Source of the DNA: Phycisphaerales bacterium UBA7708
GTDB taxonomy: Bacteria; Planctomycetota; Phycisphaerae; Sedimentisphaerales; Anaerohalosphaeraceae
DNA: 7,108 nt
Reading direction: 5' to 3'
NCBI GenBank assembly: GCA_002482415.1
Contig: DLFY01000269.1
Coordinates: forward strand, 1-7,108
Under the pieces are notes generated by a model. That model searched no databases. It saw only the letters and a program-made list of their open reading frames with translations, and was not told where the DNA came from. Shown piece after piece: positions 1 through 5,620 of the stretch; the first letter of the stretch is position 1, and every line of letters begins with the position of its first letter. Made by a program: the position numbers and the translations under genes.

Positions 1-804
1 CCCGCAGCCGCCGAAGAAGCCAGCACCGGCCGTCCCCTGCTCAAGGCGGTGCAGATTCAGATGCTGCCGGGGGATTTGTCGGATGTGGACAAATTCAAGC
101 TGGCTAAACGCTGCGGCTACACCGGCGTTGAGGCTGTGCCGCTGGAAACGCTGGAGGCGTGCAAAAAGCAGGCCGACGCGGCGAGTGAGGCGGGCATTAC
201 GATTCACAGCGTGCTGTACGGCTGGTGGCCGCCGTATTTGAACAAGGACGACGTGGCAAAGAAGGCGGTCGCGGAGATGGAGCACGCCCTGCGCTGTGCC
301 AAGGCAATGGGGGCTGGTGCGGTGCTGATGGTGCCCAGCCGGGTGACGGACGACTATGCCTATGGGGACGCGTACCGGGATTCGCAGGCGCTGATTCGCA
401 AGCTGATCCCGCTGGCCAAAGAGCTGGAGGTGGTCATCGCCGTGGAGAACGTGTGGAACAAGTTCCTGCTCAGTCCGCTGGAGTTCGCGCGATATATCGA
501 TGAGTTGGACAGCCCCTGGGTGAAGGCCTATTTCGATGTGGGCAACGTCATTATTTATGGGTTTTCGCAGGACTGGATTCGCACGCTGGGCAAGCGGATC
601 GCCAAGGTGCATCTGAAGGACTTCAAACGCGATGGGTATAAATGGGCCGATCTGGGCGATGGCGATGTGAACTGGAAGCAGGTCAGCGCCGCACTGAACG
701 AGATCGGCTACCGCGACTTCCTGACCCCCGAAGTCCGAGGCGGCGACGAAGCCTGGCTGATGGAGTTGTCGCAGAGGATTGAGAAGCTGGTGAAGACAAG
801 CTAA
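1..804 (+). CDS. Sugar phosphate isomerase/epimerase-like TIM-barrel protein (5' end missing)
   Basis: The frame is open from base 1, so the gene begins upstream of the window; the GTG at 49 is an internal valine (LLKAVQIQMLPG), not the start. The visible 267 residues match the xylose-isomerase-like TIM barrel family (AP_endonuc_2 type: IolE, hydroxypyruvate isomerase and hexulose-phosphate epimerase relatives). Likely metal ligands appear in the usual order: Glu at 445-447 (in VENVWN), Asp at 535-537 (in YFDVGN), His at 610-612 (in KVHLKD) and Glu at 730-732 (in TPEVRG). The Ala/Glu-rich leader PAAAEEASTGRP before the barrel looks like the linker after an export signal, often Tat-type in planctomycete homologues; the signal itself is outside the window. 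The substrate cannot be read from sequence; isomerisation or epimerisation of a keto-sugar is the family role. The TAA at 802-804 lies inside a short direct repeat. GC is clearly higher than in the downstream operon. Confidence 0.85.
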   Translation, partial: PAAAEEASTGRPLLKAVQIQMLPGDLSDVDKFKLAKRCGYTGVEAVPLETLEACKKQADAASEAGITIHSVLYGWWPPYLNKDDVAKKAVAEMEHALRCAKAMGAGAVLMVPSRVTDDYAYGDAYRDSQALIRKLIPLAKELEVVIAVENVWNKFLLSPLEFARYIDELDSPWVKAYFDVGNVIIYGFSQDWIRTLGKRIAKVHLKDFKRDGYKWADLGDGDVNWKQVSAALNEIGYRDFLTPEVRGGDEAWLMELSQRIEKLVKTS

Positions 805-826
805 AAGGATACGGCTAAAAGTATAC
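800..826. repeat. Tandem 13-bp direct repeat across the stop codon of the isomerase gene
   Basis: GCTAAAAGGATAC (800-812) is followed after one base by GCTAAAAGTATAC (814-826), matching at 12 of 13 positions with a 14-base period. The first copy contains the TAA stop of the upstream gene. It could be a small slippage duplication or a trace of an insertion event at the border of the low-GC operon. Confidence 0.75.
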
Positions 827-852
827 AAGTATATAGGTATACAGGTATACAG
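821..852. repeat. Four tandem 8-bp units (GTATACAG-like)
   Basis: Units are GTATACAA (821-828), GTATATAG (829-836), GTATACAG (837-844) and GTATACAG (845-852). The core GTATAC is itself palindromic, so the array can fold or serve as a symmetric protein-binding site. It begins inside the second copy of the preceding 13-bp repeat. The units are far too short and unspaced for CRISPR. Confidence 0.75.
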
Positions 853-869
853 GGAGGTGGGATTTTATA

Positions 870-890
870 TTGTACATTGTATATTGTAAA
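870..890. repeat. Three tandem 7-bp units (TTGTAYA-like)
   Basis: TTGTACA (870-876), TTGTATA (877-883) and TTGTAAA (884-890) lie head to tail in an AT-rich stretch just after the GTATACAG array. Function is unknown. Their closeness to the other repeats suggests a slippage-prone junction or a cluster of binding sites. Confidence 0.6.
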
Positions 891-997
891 TTATCTTAAT
901 TGCATTTAGCAAGCATGAAGGATTGCTCATTTCCTGTTCGCATCTTTTCATTCCAAAATAAAAGAGGGAGATAGGCCGATTTGGGGGAAATTGGGGG

Positions 998-1026
998 TTG
1001 TCAAACCCGGGAGGGGTGACTATAAT
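998..1026 (+). promoter_or_regulatory. Distal sigma70-type promoter of the hsd operon
   Basis: TTGTCA (998-1003) and TATAAT (1021-1026) are separated by 17 bases, one mismatch from the full consensus. Transcription would start near 1033 and give a leader of about 155 nt before the ATG at 1189. The -35 box sits in a small inverted repeat (GGGTT 995-999, AACCC 1004-1008), which could be an operator but is short enough to be chance. The leader (about 1033-1188) holds no ORF or strong hairpin that I can see. Confidence 0.65.
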
Positions 1027-1103
1027 TATCGTGCATCATCAAAAAGCGGTTTGTTTTTTCACAGCCTGAATAAGAAGTTAAGGGCCGGAGAAGTTTTTTA
1101 GAG

Positions 1104-1131
1104 TTGAGATTATAGAGGGAAAAAGTATAAT
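1104..1131 (+). promoter_or_regulatory. Proximal sigma70-type promoter of the hsd operon
   Basis: TTGAGA (1104-1109) and a perfect TATAAT (1126-1131) are 16 bases apart. The start would lie near 1138, leaving a leader of about 50 nt. It stands in tandem with the promoter at 998-1026; either or both could drive the three genes downstream. The surrounding AT-richness raises the chance of a fortuitous match. Confidence 0.5.
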
Positions 1132-1174
1132 TTTAAAAAATATAAAAGGCTACTGTGCAGGTAGTTCCATAGAT

Positions 1175-1181
1175 AAGGGAG
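1175..1181 (+). promoter_or_regulatory. Ribosome binding site of the hsdM-type gene
   Basis: AAGGGAG lies 7 bases before the ATG at 1189. An in-frame TAA at 1186-1188 directly precedes that ATG, so no earlier start in this frame is possible. Confidence 0.75.
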
Positions 1182-1188
1182 TCATTAA

Positions 1189-3012
1189 ATGTCTGAAACA
1201 CAATATTCTCGTTTCTTTGCTAAGGCTTTATCGGATGGTCATGTAAAAATAACCGGCGAGGGCAAAACACAACGTATTGTTTATATCGCAGTTAATCACA
1301 ATGAACGATTTAGCGACCCGGAAGAAAAAGTACGAGCAGAGTTTTGGGCAGAGCTGATTTATCGTTATAACTACGAACCAACCCGAATCGGGATTGAAAT
1401 CACAATACCAGACCGCACACCAAAAGATGCGGCTGATTTGGTTGTTTTTTGTGATGATGATCGAACACGCCCGTATGCGGTAATTGAATGCAAACGAGAC
1501 GGTATCACTGATGCGGAATTTAACCAGGCAGTCGAGCAAGTCTGCGGTAACGGTACATGGGCAAAGCTACGAGCAAGCTATGTGGGTGTAGTTGCCGGAG
1601 CAACACGACGTTTTCTTGATTTTTCCGACAAATATGGGGCAATGGAACGCGAAAAAAATATTGTCGCTGATTTGCCCGTTCAATACGGAGCACCTGAAGA
1701 ATTTAAATACCATAAAGGCGGATCATTAGATATCGAGCCTGTTAAACGAGAAGAGCTCATCGGAGCCATAAAAAAATGCCACCAAACGCTATGGGGTGGC
1801 GGGAAATTATCTCCACCAACAGCTTTTGGTGAGTTGTGCAAGATTATCTTCGTGAAAATCAGCGATGAAAATGCAAAGCGTAAAAAGGGTGAGCCTTACG
1901 AATTCCAGATCAAAACACGTGAACCTAATCGCAAGCTTGCTGAACGCATCAAAGCTCTTTATGAAAAAGAAAAAGTCAAAGATCCAGATGTATTCACTGA
2001 AACGATAAAAATCGACGATGCCACTCTACGTACTATTGTTTCCCACTTGGAAAGCATCAGTCTATCTAAGACTGATTTAGACACTAAGGGACTGGCATTT
2101 GAACAATTCATGGACGGATTTTTCAAAGGAGATTTCGGGCAGTATTTTACACCTCGTCCAATCATTGATTTTGCCGTGCAACTATTAAAGCCGACAAATG
2201 ATGACCTCGTGCTTGATCCTGCCTGCGGCAGTGGAGGCTTTCTGCTTCATGCGCTGGATGCTGTTCGGCAGGAAGCATCAGAATATCATAAACCCGATAC
2301 AAAAGAGCATTTTCAGCATTGGCACGATTTCGCTAAAACGCATTTATTCGGCATTGAAATCAATGAAGAAATTGCTCGCGTTGCCAAGATGAACATGATT
2401 CTTCATGATGACGGCCACAGTAATGTTATCGGGACTGATGCATTGGACAGAATGCAGCGAATCAACGAGATTAACCGTGGTTTTGGCAAAAACAAATTTG
2501 ATTTGATCCTAACGAATCCACCATTTGGTGCACAAGTCAAAGCGACTGAGCGACATTACCTGGGTGACTACGATTTAGGCAAACAGGCGGATAGCAAAGG
2601 AGAAAAAAAGACCCGCAACAATCAAAAAACCGAAATTTTGTTTTTGGAGCGAATATGGCAGTTTCTTAAGCCCGGCACAGGACGAGCGGCGGTGGTTCTG
2701 CCGGACGGAATTTTAACCAATTCGTCGCTGCAATATGTCCGCGATTTTATTTTGGAACGATTTCAATTGCTGGCAGTAGTAAGTCTGCCACAGACGGCGT
2801 TTGCGCATTATGGGGCAGGTGTAAAAGCCAGTATCGTTTTTTTGCGAAAACGCAAAGAAGACGAAAAGCCGGATGATAATGAGGCCATCTTCATGGCGGC
2901 ACCAGAATTGATTGGATATGACGCCACCGGACGTCAATGTGAAAATCAGCTTGATGAGGTGTTGGAGCAATATCGGGCTTTTGAAAGTAATCCAGAACCT
3001 TTTTTTGTGTAA
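1189..3012 (+). CDS. hsdM: N6-adenine DNA methyltransferase (HsdM type) fused to an N-terminal PD-(D/E)xK nuclease-like domain
   Basis: This 607-residue protein probably both modifies and cuts DNA at sites chosen by the HsdS encoded next. Residues 1-150 look like the HsdR N-terminal nuclease fold: the helix VRAEFWAELIYRYNY (48-62), then Asp83 in AADLVVF, then Glu100-x-Lys102 in VIECKR, giving the D...ExK arrangement. A linker and helical region follow (about 180-310). The methyltransferase domain starts with GQYFTPRPIIDF (317-328), a signature of Type I M subunits; motif I is DPACGSGGF (343-351) for SAM binding and motif IV is NPPF (443-446), typical of adenine-N6 enzymes. Ordinary HsdM lacks the nuclease domain; the length and plan resemble the RM subunit of Type IIB BcgI-like enzymes. 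No helicase motifs are present. Start: ATG 1189 with AAGGGAG and an in-frame stop just before it. Methyltransferase identity is near certain; nuclease activity is inferred. Confidence 0.9.
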   Translation: MSETQYSRFFAKALSDGHVKITGEGKTQRIVYIAVNHNERFSDPEEKVRAEFWAELIYRYNYEPTRIGIEITIPDRTPKDAADLVVFCDDDRTRPYAVIECKRDGITDAEFNQAVEQVCGNGTWAKLRASYVGVVAGATRRFLDFSDKYGAMEREKNIVADLPVQYGAPEEFKYHKGGSLDIEPVKREELIGAIKKCHQTLWGGGKLSPPTAFGELCKIIFVKISDENAKRKKGEPYEFQIKTREPNRKLAERIKALYEKEKVKDPDVFTETIKIDDATLRTIVSHLESISLSKTDLDTKGLAFEQFMDGFFKGDFGQYFTPRPIIDFAVQLLKPTNDDLVLDPACGSGGFLLHALDAVRQEASEYHKPDTKEHFQHWHDFAKTHLFGIEINEEIARVAKMNMILHDDGHSNVIGTDALDRMQRINEINRGFGKNKFDLILTNPPFGAQVKATERHYLGDYDLGKQADSKGEKKTRNNQKTEILFLERIWQFLKPGTGRAAVVLPDGILTNSSLQYVRDFILERFQLLAVVSLPQTAFAHYGAGVKASIVFLRKRKEDEKPDDNEAIFMAAPELIGYDATGRQCENQLDEVLEQYRAFESNPEPFFV

Positions 3013-3013
3013 G

Positions 3014-3058
3014 CCCCGCCGGACAAGATGTATTGCAATGTTTTGCCGTCCGACGGGG
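3014..3058 (+). promoter_or_regulatory. Hairpin between hsdM and hsdS enclosing the hsdS start region
   Basis: CCCCGCCGGAC (3014-3024) can pair with GTCCGACGGGG (3048-3058): 10 of 11 pairs, with one C-A mismatch at 3019/3053. The 23-nt loop holds the TTG at 3033, and the right arm covers the G-run just before the ATG at 3063. The left arm begins one base after the hsdM stop codon (3010-3012), so ribosomes finishing hsdM would melt the stem. This suits translational coupling of hsdS to hsdM. No T-tract follows, so it is not a normal terminator. The role is inferred. Confidence 0.45.
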
Positions 3059-4403
3059 GGAAATGTACTCTAGGATCGATGCGCATTTTTATTTGCCTAA
3101 GTTTAGATTGTTATTACAAAAAATAAAAAAGACTAAACACATGCGGCTCGGTGATATAGTCGAGCAGGCGAGTGAAACATGGGACCAGGGACCCACTCTT
3201 TTCGGAGAGGAGTTTCCTTATATAGAAATATCTGCAGTCGGACTTGGAAATGGTAATTATAGCACTGAAAACGTTTCACTTAAAAATGCGCCTAGTCGCG
3301 CACGAATGATTGTTCGTGAAAATGACATTATTGTTTCTACAACCCGCCCACATCGAGGAGCTATTGCATGTATAAAAAAGGAACATGACGGATATATAGC
3401 ATCCACAGGCTTTGCCGTTCTGCGAAGATTAAAAATTAAAGATGTAGACAAAGAATACCTTATCAATGTACTAAGATCGTCAATTGTGTTACAGCAATTT
3501 TTGCAAAGAAGTAGCGGAGGAAATTACCCCGCCATTACGCCAGACGAGGTTGACAATGTGTTAATTCCTCTTCCAGATTTATCAGTTCAGAAAAGGCTAA
3601 TTAAAATAATAGAACGGTCACAAGGATTACGCAGACACAAGCTTGAACAGGCAAATGTATTTTTAGGCGAGATTGAAAACTTAATTTTATCAAAATTGGG
3701 GATAAACAATCAGACAAATCAGAACAGACATTATTTTGCTGTAAAATTACAACAATTGCACAATAATCCATTAAATGTAGAACGATATCGCAACAATAGC
3801 AACAACAATTATTCCAACTGGGAACCAATATCCAAAAAAGTCTGGATATCTAAAAGTAAAATATCTCCCTCTAAGATATCTTCAGACACAGAATGGGATT
3901 GGATTAGAATAGATGATATTTCGCCAAATCCCCTTGGAATTGATACTATACGTACCGAAATAGGAAAAGATATTCAAGGGACTTTTTTTGAAGTTGAAGA
4001 AGGCGATGTTTTATTAGCTCGTCTTGGGCCAACAATTTTAAATCGCAAAATTGTAATTTGCCCACAACTAAAACGTAGGACAGTAGCTTCAAGTGAATTT
4101 TTAGTTCTTCGTTGTCATTCTGATTGGTATCCCGAAACTATCGTATGGGCGTTGAGGACTACTTTTTATCGCGATTTAATGTACTCTAAGTGTCGTGGAG
4201 GAACACCAAGTCGCTATCGCCTGGATGCAGATGACTTTCAAAATATACCATTCCCCGAAATAGAGCCGACCGTTCAATCGGAAATTGTAACCTGCGTACG
4301 GCATAATATTGCTTTGGCTAATCGACTGCGAACAGAGGCTGAAATGTTGTGGCTGAAAGCAATAAATATATTTGAGATGAAAGTGATCACTTGCTATGAG
4401 TAA
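3033..4403 (+). CDS. hsdS: Restriction-modification specificity subunit (HsdS type, two TRDs)
   Basis: The protein gives the methyltransferase (and probably the fused nuclease) its DNA target. It has two target recognition domains separated by helical conserved regions. TRD1 includes FPYIEISAVG (61-70), ENDIIVSTTRPHRGAI (96-111) and GGNYPAITPDEVDNVLIPLP (162-181); the central helix is about 183-222. TRD2 includes WDWIRIDDISPNP (288-300), EGDVLLARLGP (323-333) and GGTPSRYRLDADDFQNIPFP (389-408), with a final helix at about 415-450. YFAVKLQQLHNNPLNVERYR (234-253) echoes FAVRRGEMYSRIDAHFY (4-20), showing the half-repeat structure common in HsdS, which implies a bipartite recognition sequence. 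That echo supports a start upstream of the in-frame ATG 3063, so TTG 3033 is chosen; upstream TTG 3006 is an alternative. It lies 20 bases after hsdM, and 12 bases before the ATG of the HEPN gene. GC is lower than in hsdM. The target site cannot be read from sequence. Confidence 0.88.
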   Translation: MQCFAVRRGEMYSRIDAHFYLPKFRLLLQKIKKTKHMRLGDIVEQASETWDQGPTLFGEEFPYIEISAVGLGNGNYSTENVSLKNAPSRARMIVRENDIIVSTTRPHRGAIACIKKEHDGYIASTGFAVLRRLKIKDVDKEYLINVLRSSIVLQQFLQRSSGGNYPAITPDEVDNVLIPLPDLSVQKRLIKIIERSQGLRRHKLEQANVFLGEIENLILSKLGINNQTNQNRHYFAVKLQQLHNNPLNVERYRNNSNNNYSNWEPISKKVWISKSKISPSKISSDTEWDWIRIDDISPNPLGIDTIRTEIGKDIQGTFFEVEEGDVLLARLGPTILNRKIVICPQLKRRTVASSEFLVLRCHSDWYPETIVWALRTTFYRDLMYSKCRGGTPSRYRLDADDFQNIPFPEIEPTVQSEIVTCVRHNIALANRLRTEAEMLWLKAINIFEMKVITCYE

Positions 4404-4415
4404 TTGGATAAAAAC

Positions 4416-5522
4416 ATGAAAGTCGATTTTATAATACTTTCTCTGGAAAATGTAGACATTGTTCAGTATTGCCAAATATGTCTCGCAAAGGCTTATGATG
4501 ACAATTATAAAGAGCCCCCCTCGCATGAAGATTTAATGTCTGCAATTGAAATACGAGGGATGAAGAGTCATAAAAAAGAAAAAATGAAACTATGCAGAAT
4601 TACGGTTGATTTTGACACAGACGATATTGCTATTGGGGGCAGAATCGTAAAAGAGTTTTGTACTGAAATTATCTCTGGAGTAGATAGCGGAATTGTGCAT
4701 CTTTTGAAATTATATGACCCATACTTAAAAGCGTGTAATAAAATATATGCTGACGAGATTTTTGAAATCGAGATGCGATTGAGGGAGGCATTGTCCTTTG
4801 TTTTCATCGATGAATATAAACGGAATTATTATAATCTGTTAAGGGACATATCTATAAAGCCATTAGATGATAATCAGACAGAACAATTTCAGTCGCAATG
4901 GGAAAATGAGTTCTTTTATTTACTATTTAGTCACTACTCAAGATTAAATGAAAGAAAAATACCAAATAAAGTTACAGATTTGATTCAAATAGTTGAACAG
5001 ACTACAGATTATCAATCTTTTAGGCAGATGTTGACATCAAAACCTATTCAAAATGAAACCTATTCCGATTTTTTGGCAAGCCTTAAAACTTTAGTCGATC
5101 CTATCGAAAAATTGCGAAATTGCATTGCTCATAATCGTACGATTCCCCAGCGAATTATTAATGATTACGAAACGGCAAAGGAAGAACTATTAGAAAAAAT
5201 AAAAGACTTATTCTATGTAAGTGACGATCACACCCTTTTTTGGGAAGATGAAGCAAAAGAAGCTCTCCAGAGTGCGATGCAAAATGCTGACTGGCAAGTA
5301 AATTCGGTCAAATTCTACGATATACATAGCGACCATTATATTGAAAGCAACTCGATTGATGAATTGCGAGAAAACCTTGAAGCCTTAGCATCAGATACAG
5401 CCACCGCCTATATGCCCTTTGAGAGCGGAGAACCTGTATTTACATATGACCCACAAAACGATGTGGAAACTATATTAGAGGAATATAGAGAACAAATTGA
5501 AGGGTTGGGGTGGATCCTTTAA
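4416..5522 (+). CDS. HEPN-domain protein, putative ribonuclease effector linked to the RM genes
   Basis: I do not recognise the full-length family. The protein has 368 residues from ATG 4416; TTG 4404 is an in-frame alternative adding four residues, and neither has a strong ribosome binding site. The clearest signal is EKLRNCIAHNRTI, with Arg234-Asn235 and His239, the exact RNxxxH form of the HEPN RNase active site (Rx4-6H). About 110 residues earlier, EIEMRLREALSFVF (117-130) looks like the first HEPN helix, so one HEPN domain probably spans about 112-265. The N-terminal 100 residues look mixed alpha/beta, and the C-terminal 100 are acidic and unassigned. No Walker A motif, membrane segment or signal peptide is seen, so it is not PrrC- or RloC-like in architecture. 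It follows hsdS by 12 bases and is surely cotranscribed. HEPN proteins are often RNA-cleaving toxins or abortive-infection effectors, so a backup role beside the RM genes is plausible. HEPN call good; function inferred. It is the most AT-rich gene here. Confidence 0.7.
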   Translation: MKVDFIILSLENVDIVQYCQICLAKAYDDNYKEPPSHEDLMSAIEIRGMKSHKKEKMKLCRITVDFDTDDIAIGGRIVKEFCTEIISGVDSGIVHLLKLYDPYLKACNKIYADEIFEIEMRLREALSFVFIDEYKRNYYNLLRDISIKPLDDNQTEQFQSQWENEFFYLLFSHYSRLNERKIPNKVTDLIQIVEQTTDYQSFRQMLTSKPIQNETYSDFLASLKTLVDPIEKLRNCIAHNRTIPQRIINDYETAKEELLEKIKDLFYVSDDHTLFWEDEAKEALQSAMQNADWQVNSVKFYDIHSDHYIESNSIDELRENLEALASDTATAYMPFESGEPVFTYDPQNDVETILEEYREQIEGLGWIL

Positions 5523-5525
5523 TAC

Positions 5526-5552
5526 AAAAAGGGCGGACACACAGTTCCGCCC
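5526..5552 (-). terminator. Palindromic unit with T-tract; probable distal terminator on the minus strand
   Basis: GGGCGGA (5531-5537) pairs with TCCGCCC (5546-5552) around an 8-nt loop. Read on the minus strand the stem is followed by TTTTT (5530-5526), a standard intrinsic terminator form. On the plus strand there is no T-tract, so it would end the hsd operon poorly. From memory, the core with its flanking CCTAC resembles a dispersed palindromic intergenic repeat seen in several bacterial phyla, so it may also be a REP-like element. Confidence 0.6.
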
Positions 5553-5564
5553 CTACCGTTGCGA

Positions 5565-5600
5565 CAAAAAGAAAACGGGCGACCTGAGGGTCGCCCGTTT
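5565..5600 (-). terminator. Rho-independent terminator of the GH172 gene
   Basis: A perfect 12-bp stem (5573-5584 with 5589-5600) encloses a 4-nt loop. On the minus strand it is followed by a T-rich run (TTTTCTTTTTG, 5575-5565). It starts 20 bases beyond the GH172 stop codon at 5621-5623, the expected place. Because the stem ends in AAAC/GTTT it may also slow plus-strand transcription leaving the hsd operon, giving partial bidirectional action. Confidence 0.85.
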
Positions 5601-5620
5601 GGTGGGGTCAAAATACATTA

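Larger units (their letters stand above)
805..5522 (+). other. Low-GC accessory island: RM (nuclease-methyltransferase), S and HEPN operon
   Basis: From just after the isomerase stop to the end of the HEPN gene, base composition drops from about 60% GC to roughly 36-45% by eye, and codon choice shifts to A/T-ending codons. The region holds one promoter region and three closely spaced same-strand genes of defence type. The left edge carries clustered short duplications and the right edge a palindromic unit. No recombinase gene, tRNA or clear att repeats are visible, so the mechanism of entry is unknown. Confidence 0.55.

Noticed and set aside
49..51. GTG at 49 as the start of the isomerase gene
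   Set aside because: The frame stays open to base 1 and the upstream codons give a typical linker (STGRPLLKAVQIQ); the GTG encodes an internal valine of the first barrel strand.
821..890. CRISPR array
   Set aside because: Repeat units are only 7-8 bp with no spacers, and no cas genes are present.
3028..3030. ATG 3028 as an hsdS start
   Set aside because: It is in the hsdM frame, not the hsdS frame, and reads out into unrelated sequence.
4404..4406. TTG 4404 as the start of the HEPN gene
   Set aside because: It directly follows the hsdS stop, with no better ribosome binding site than the ATG 12 bases later; the ATG is the simpler choice, though not proven.
4176..4526. 116-codon minus-strand open frame across the hsdS/HEPN junction
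   Set aside because: It lies antisense to two well-supported genes, has no recognisable domain and no start signals.
1189..5522. Complete classical Type I RM system
   Set aside because: No HsdR with DEAD-box helicase motifs is present, and the nuclease-like domain sits on the M subunit instead.
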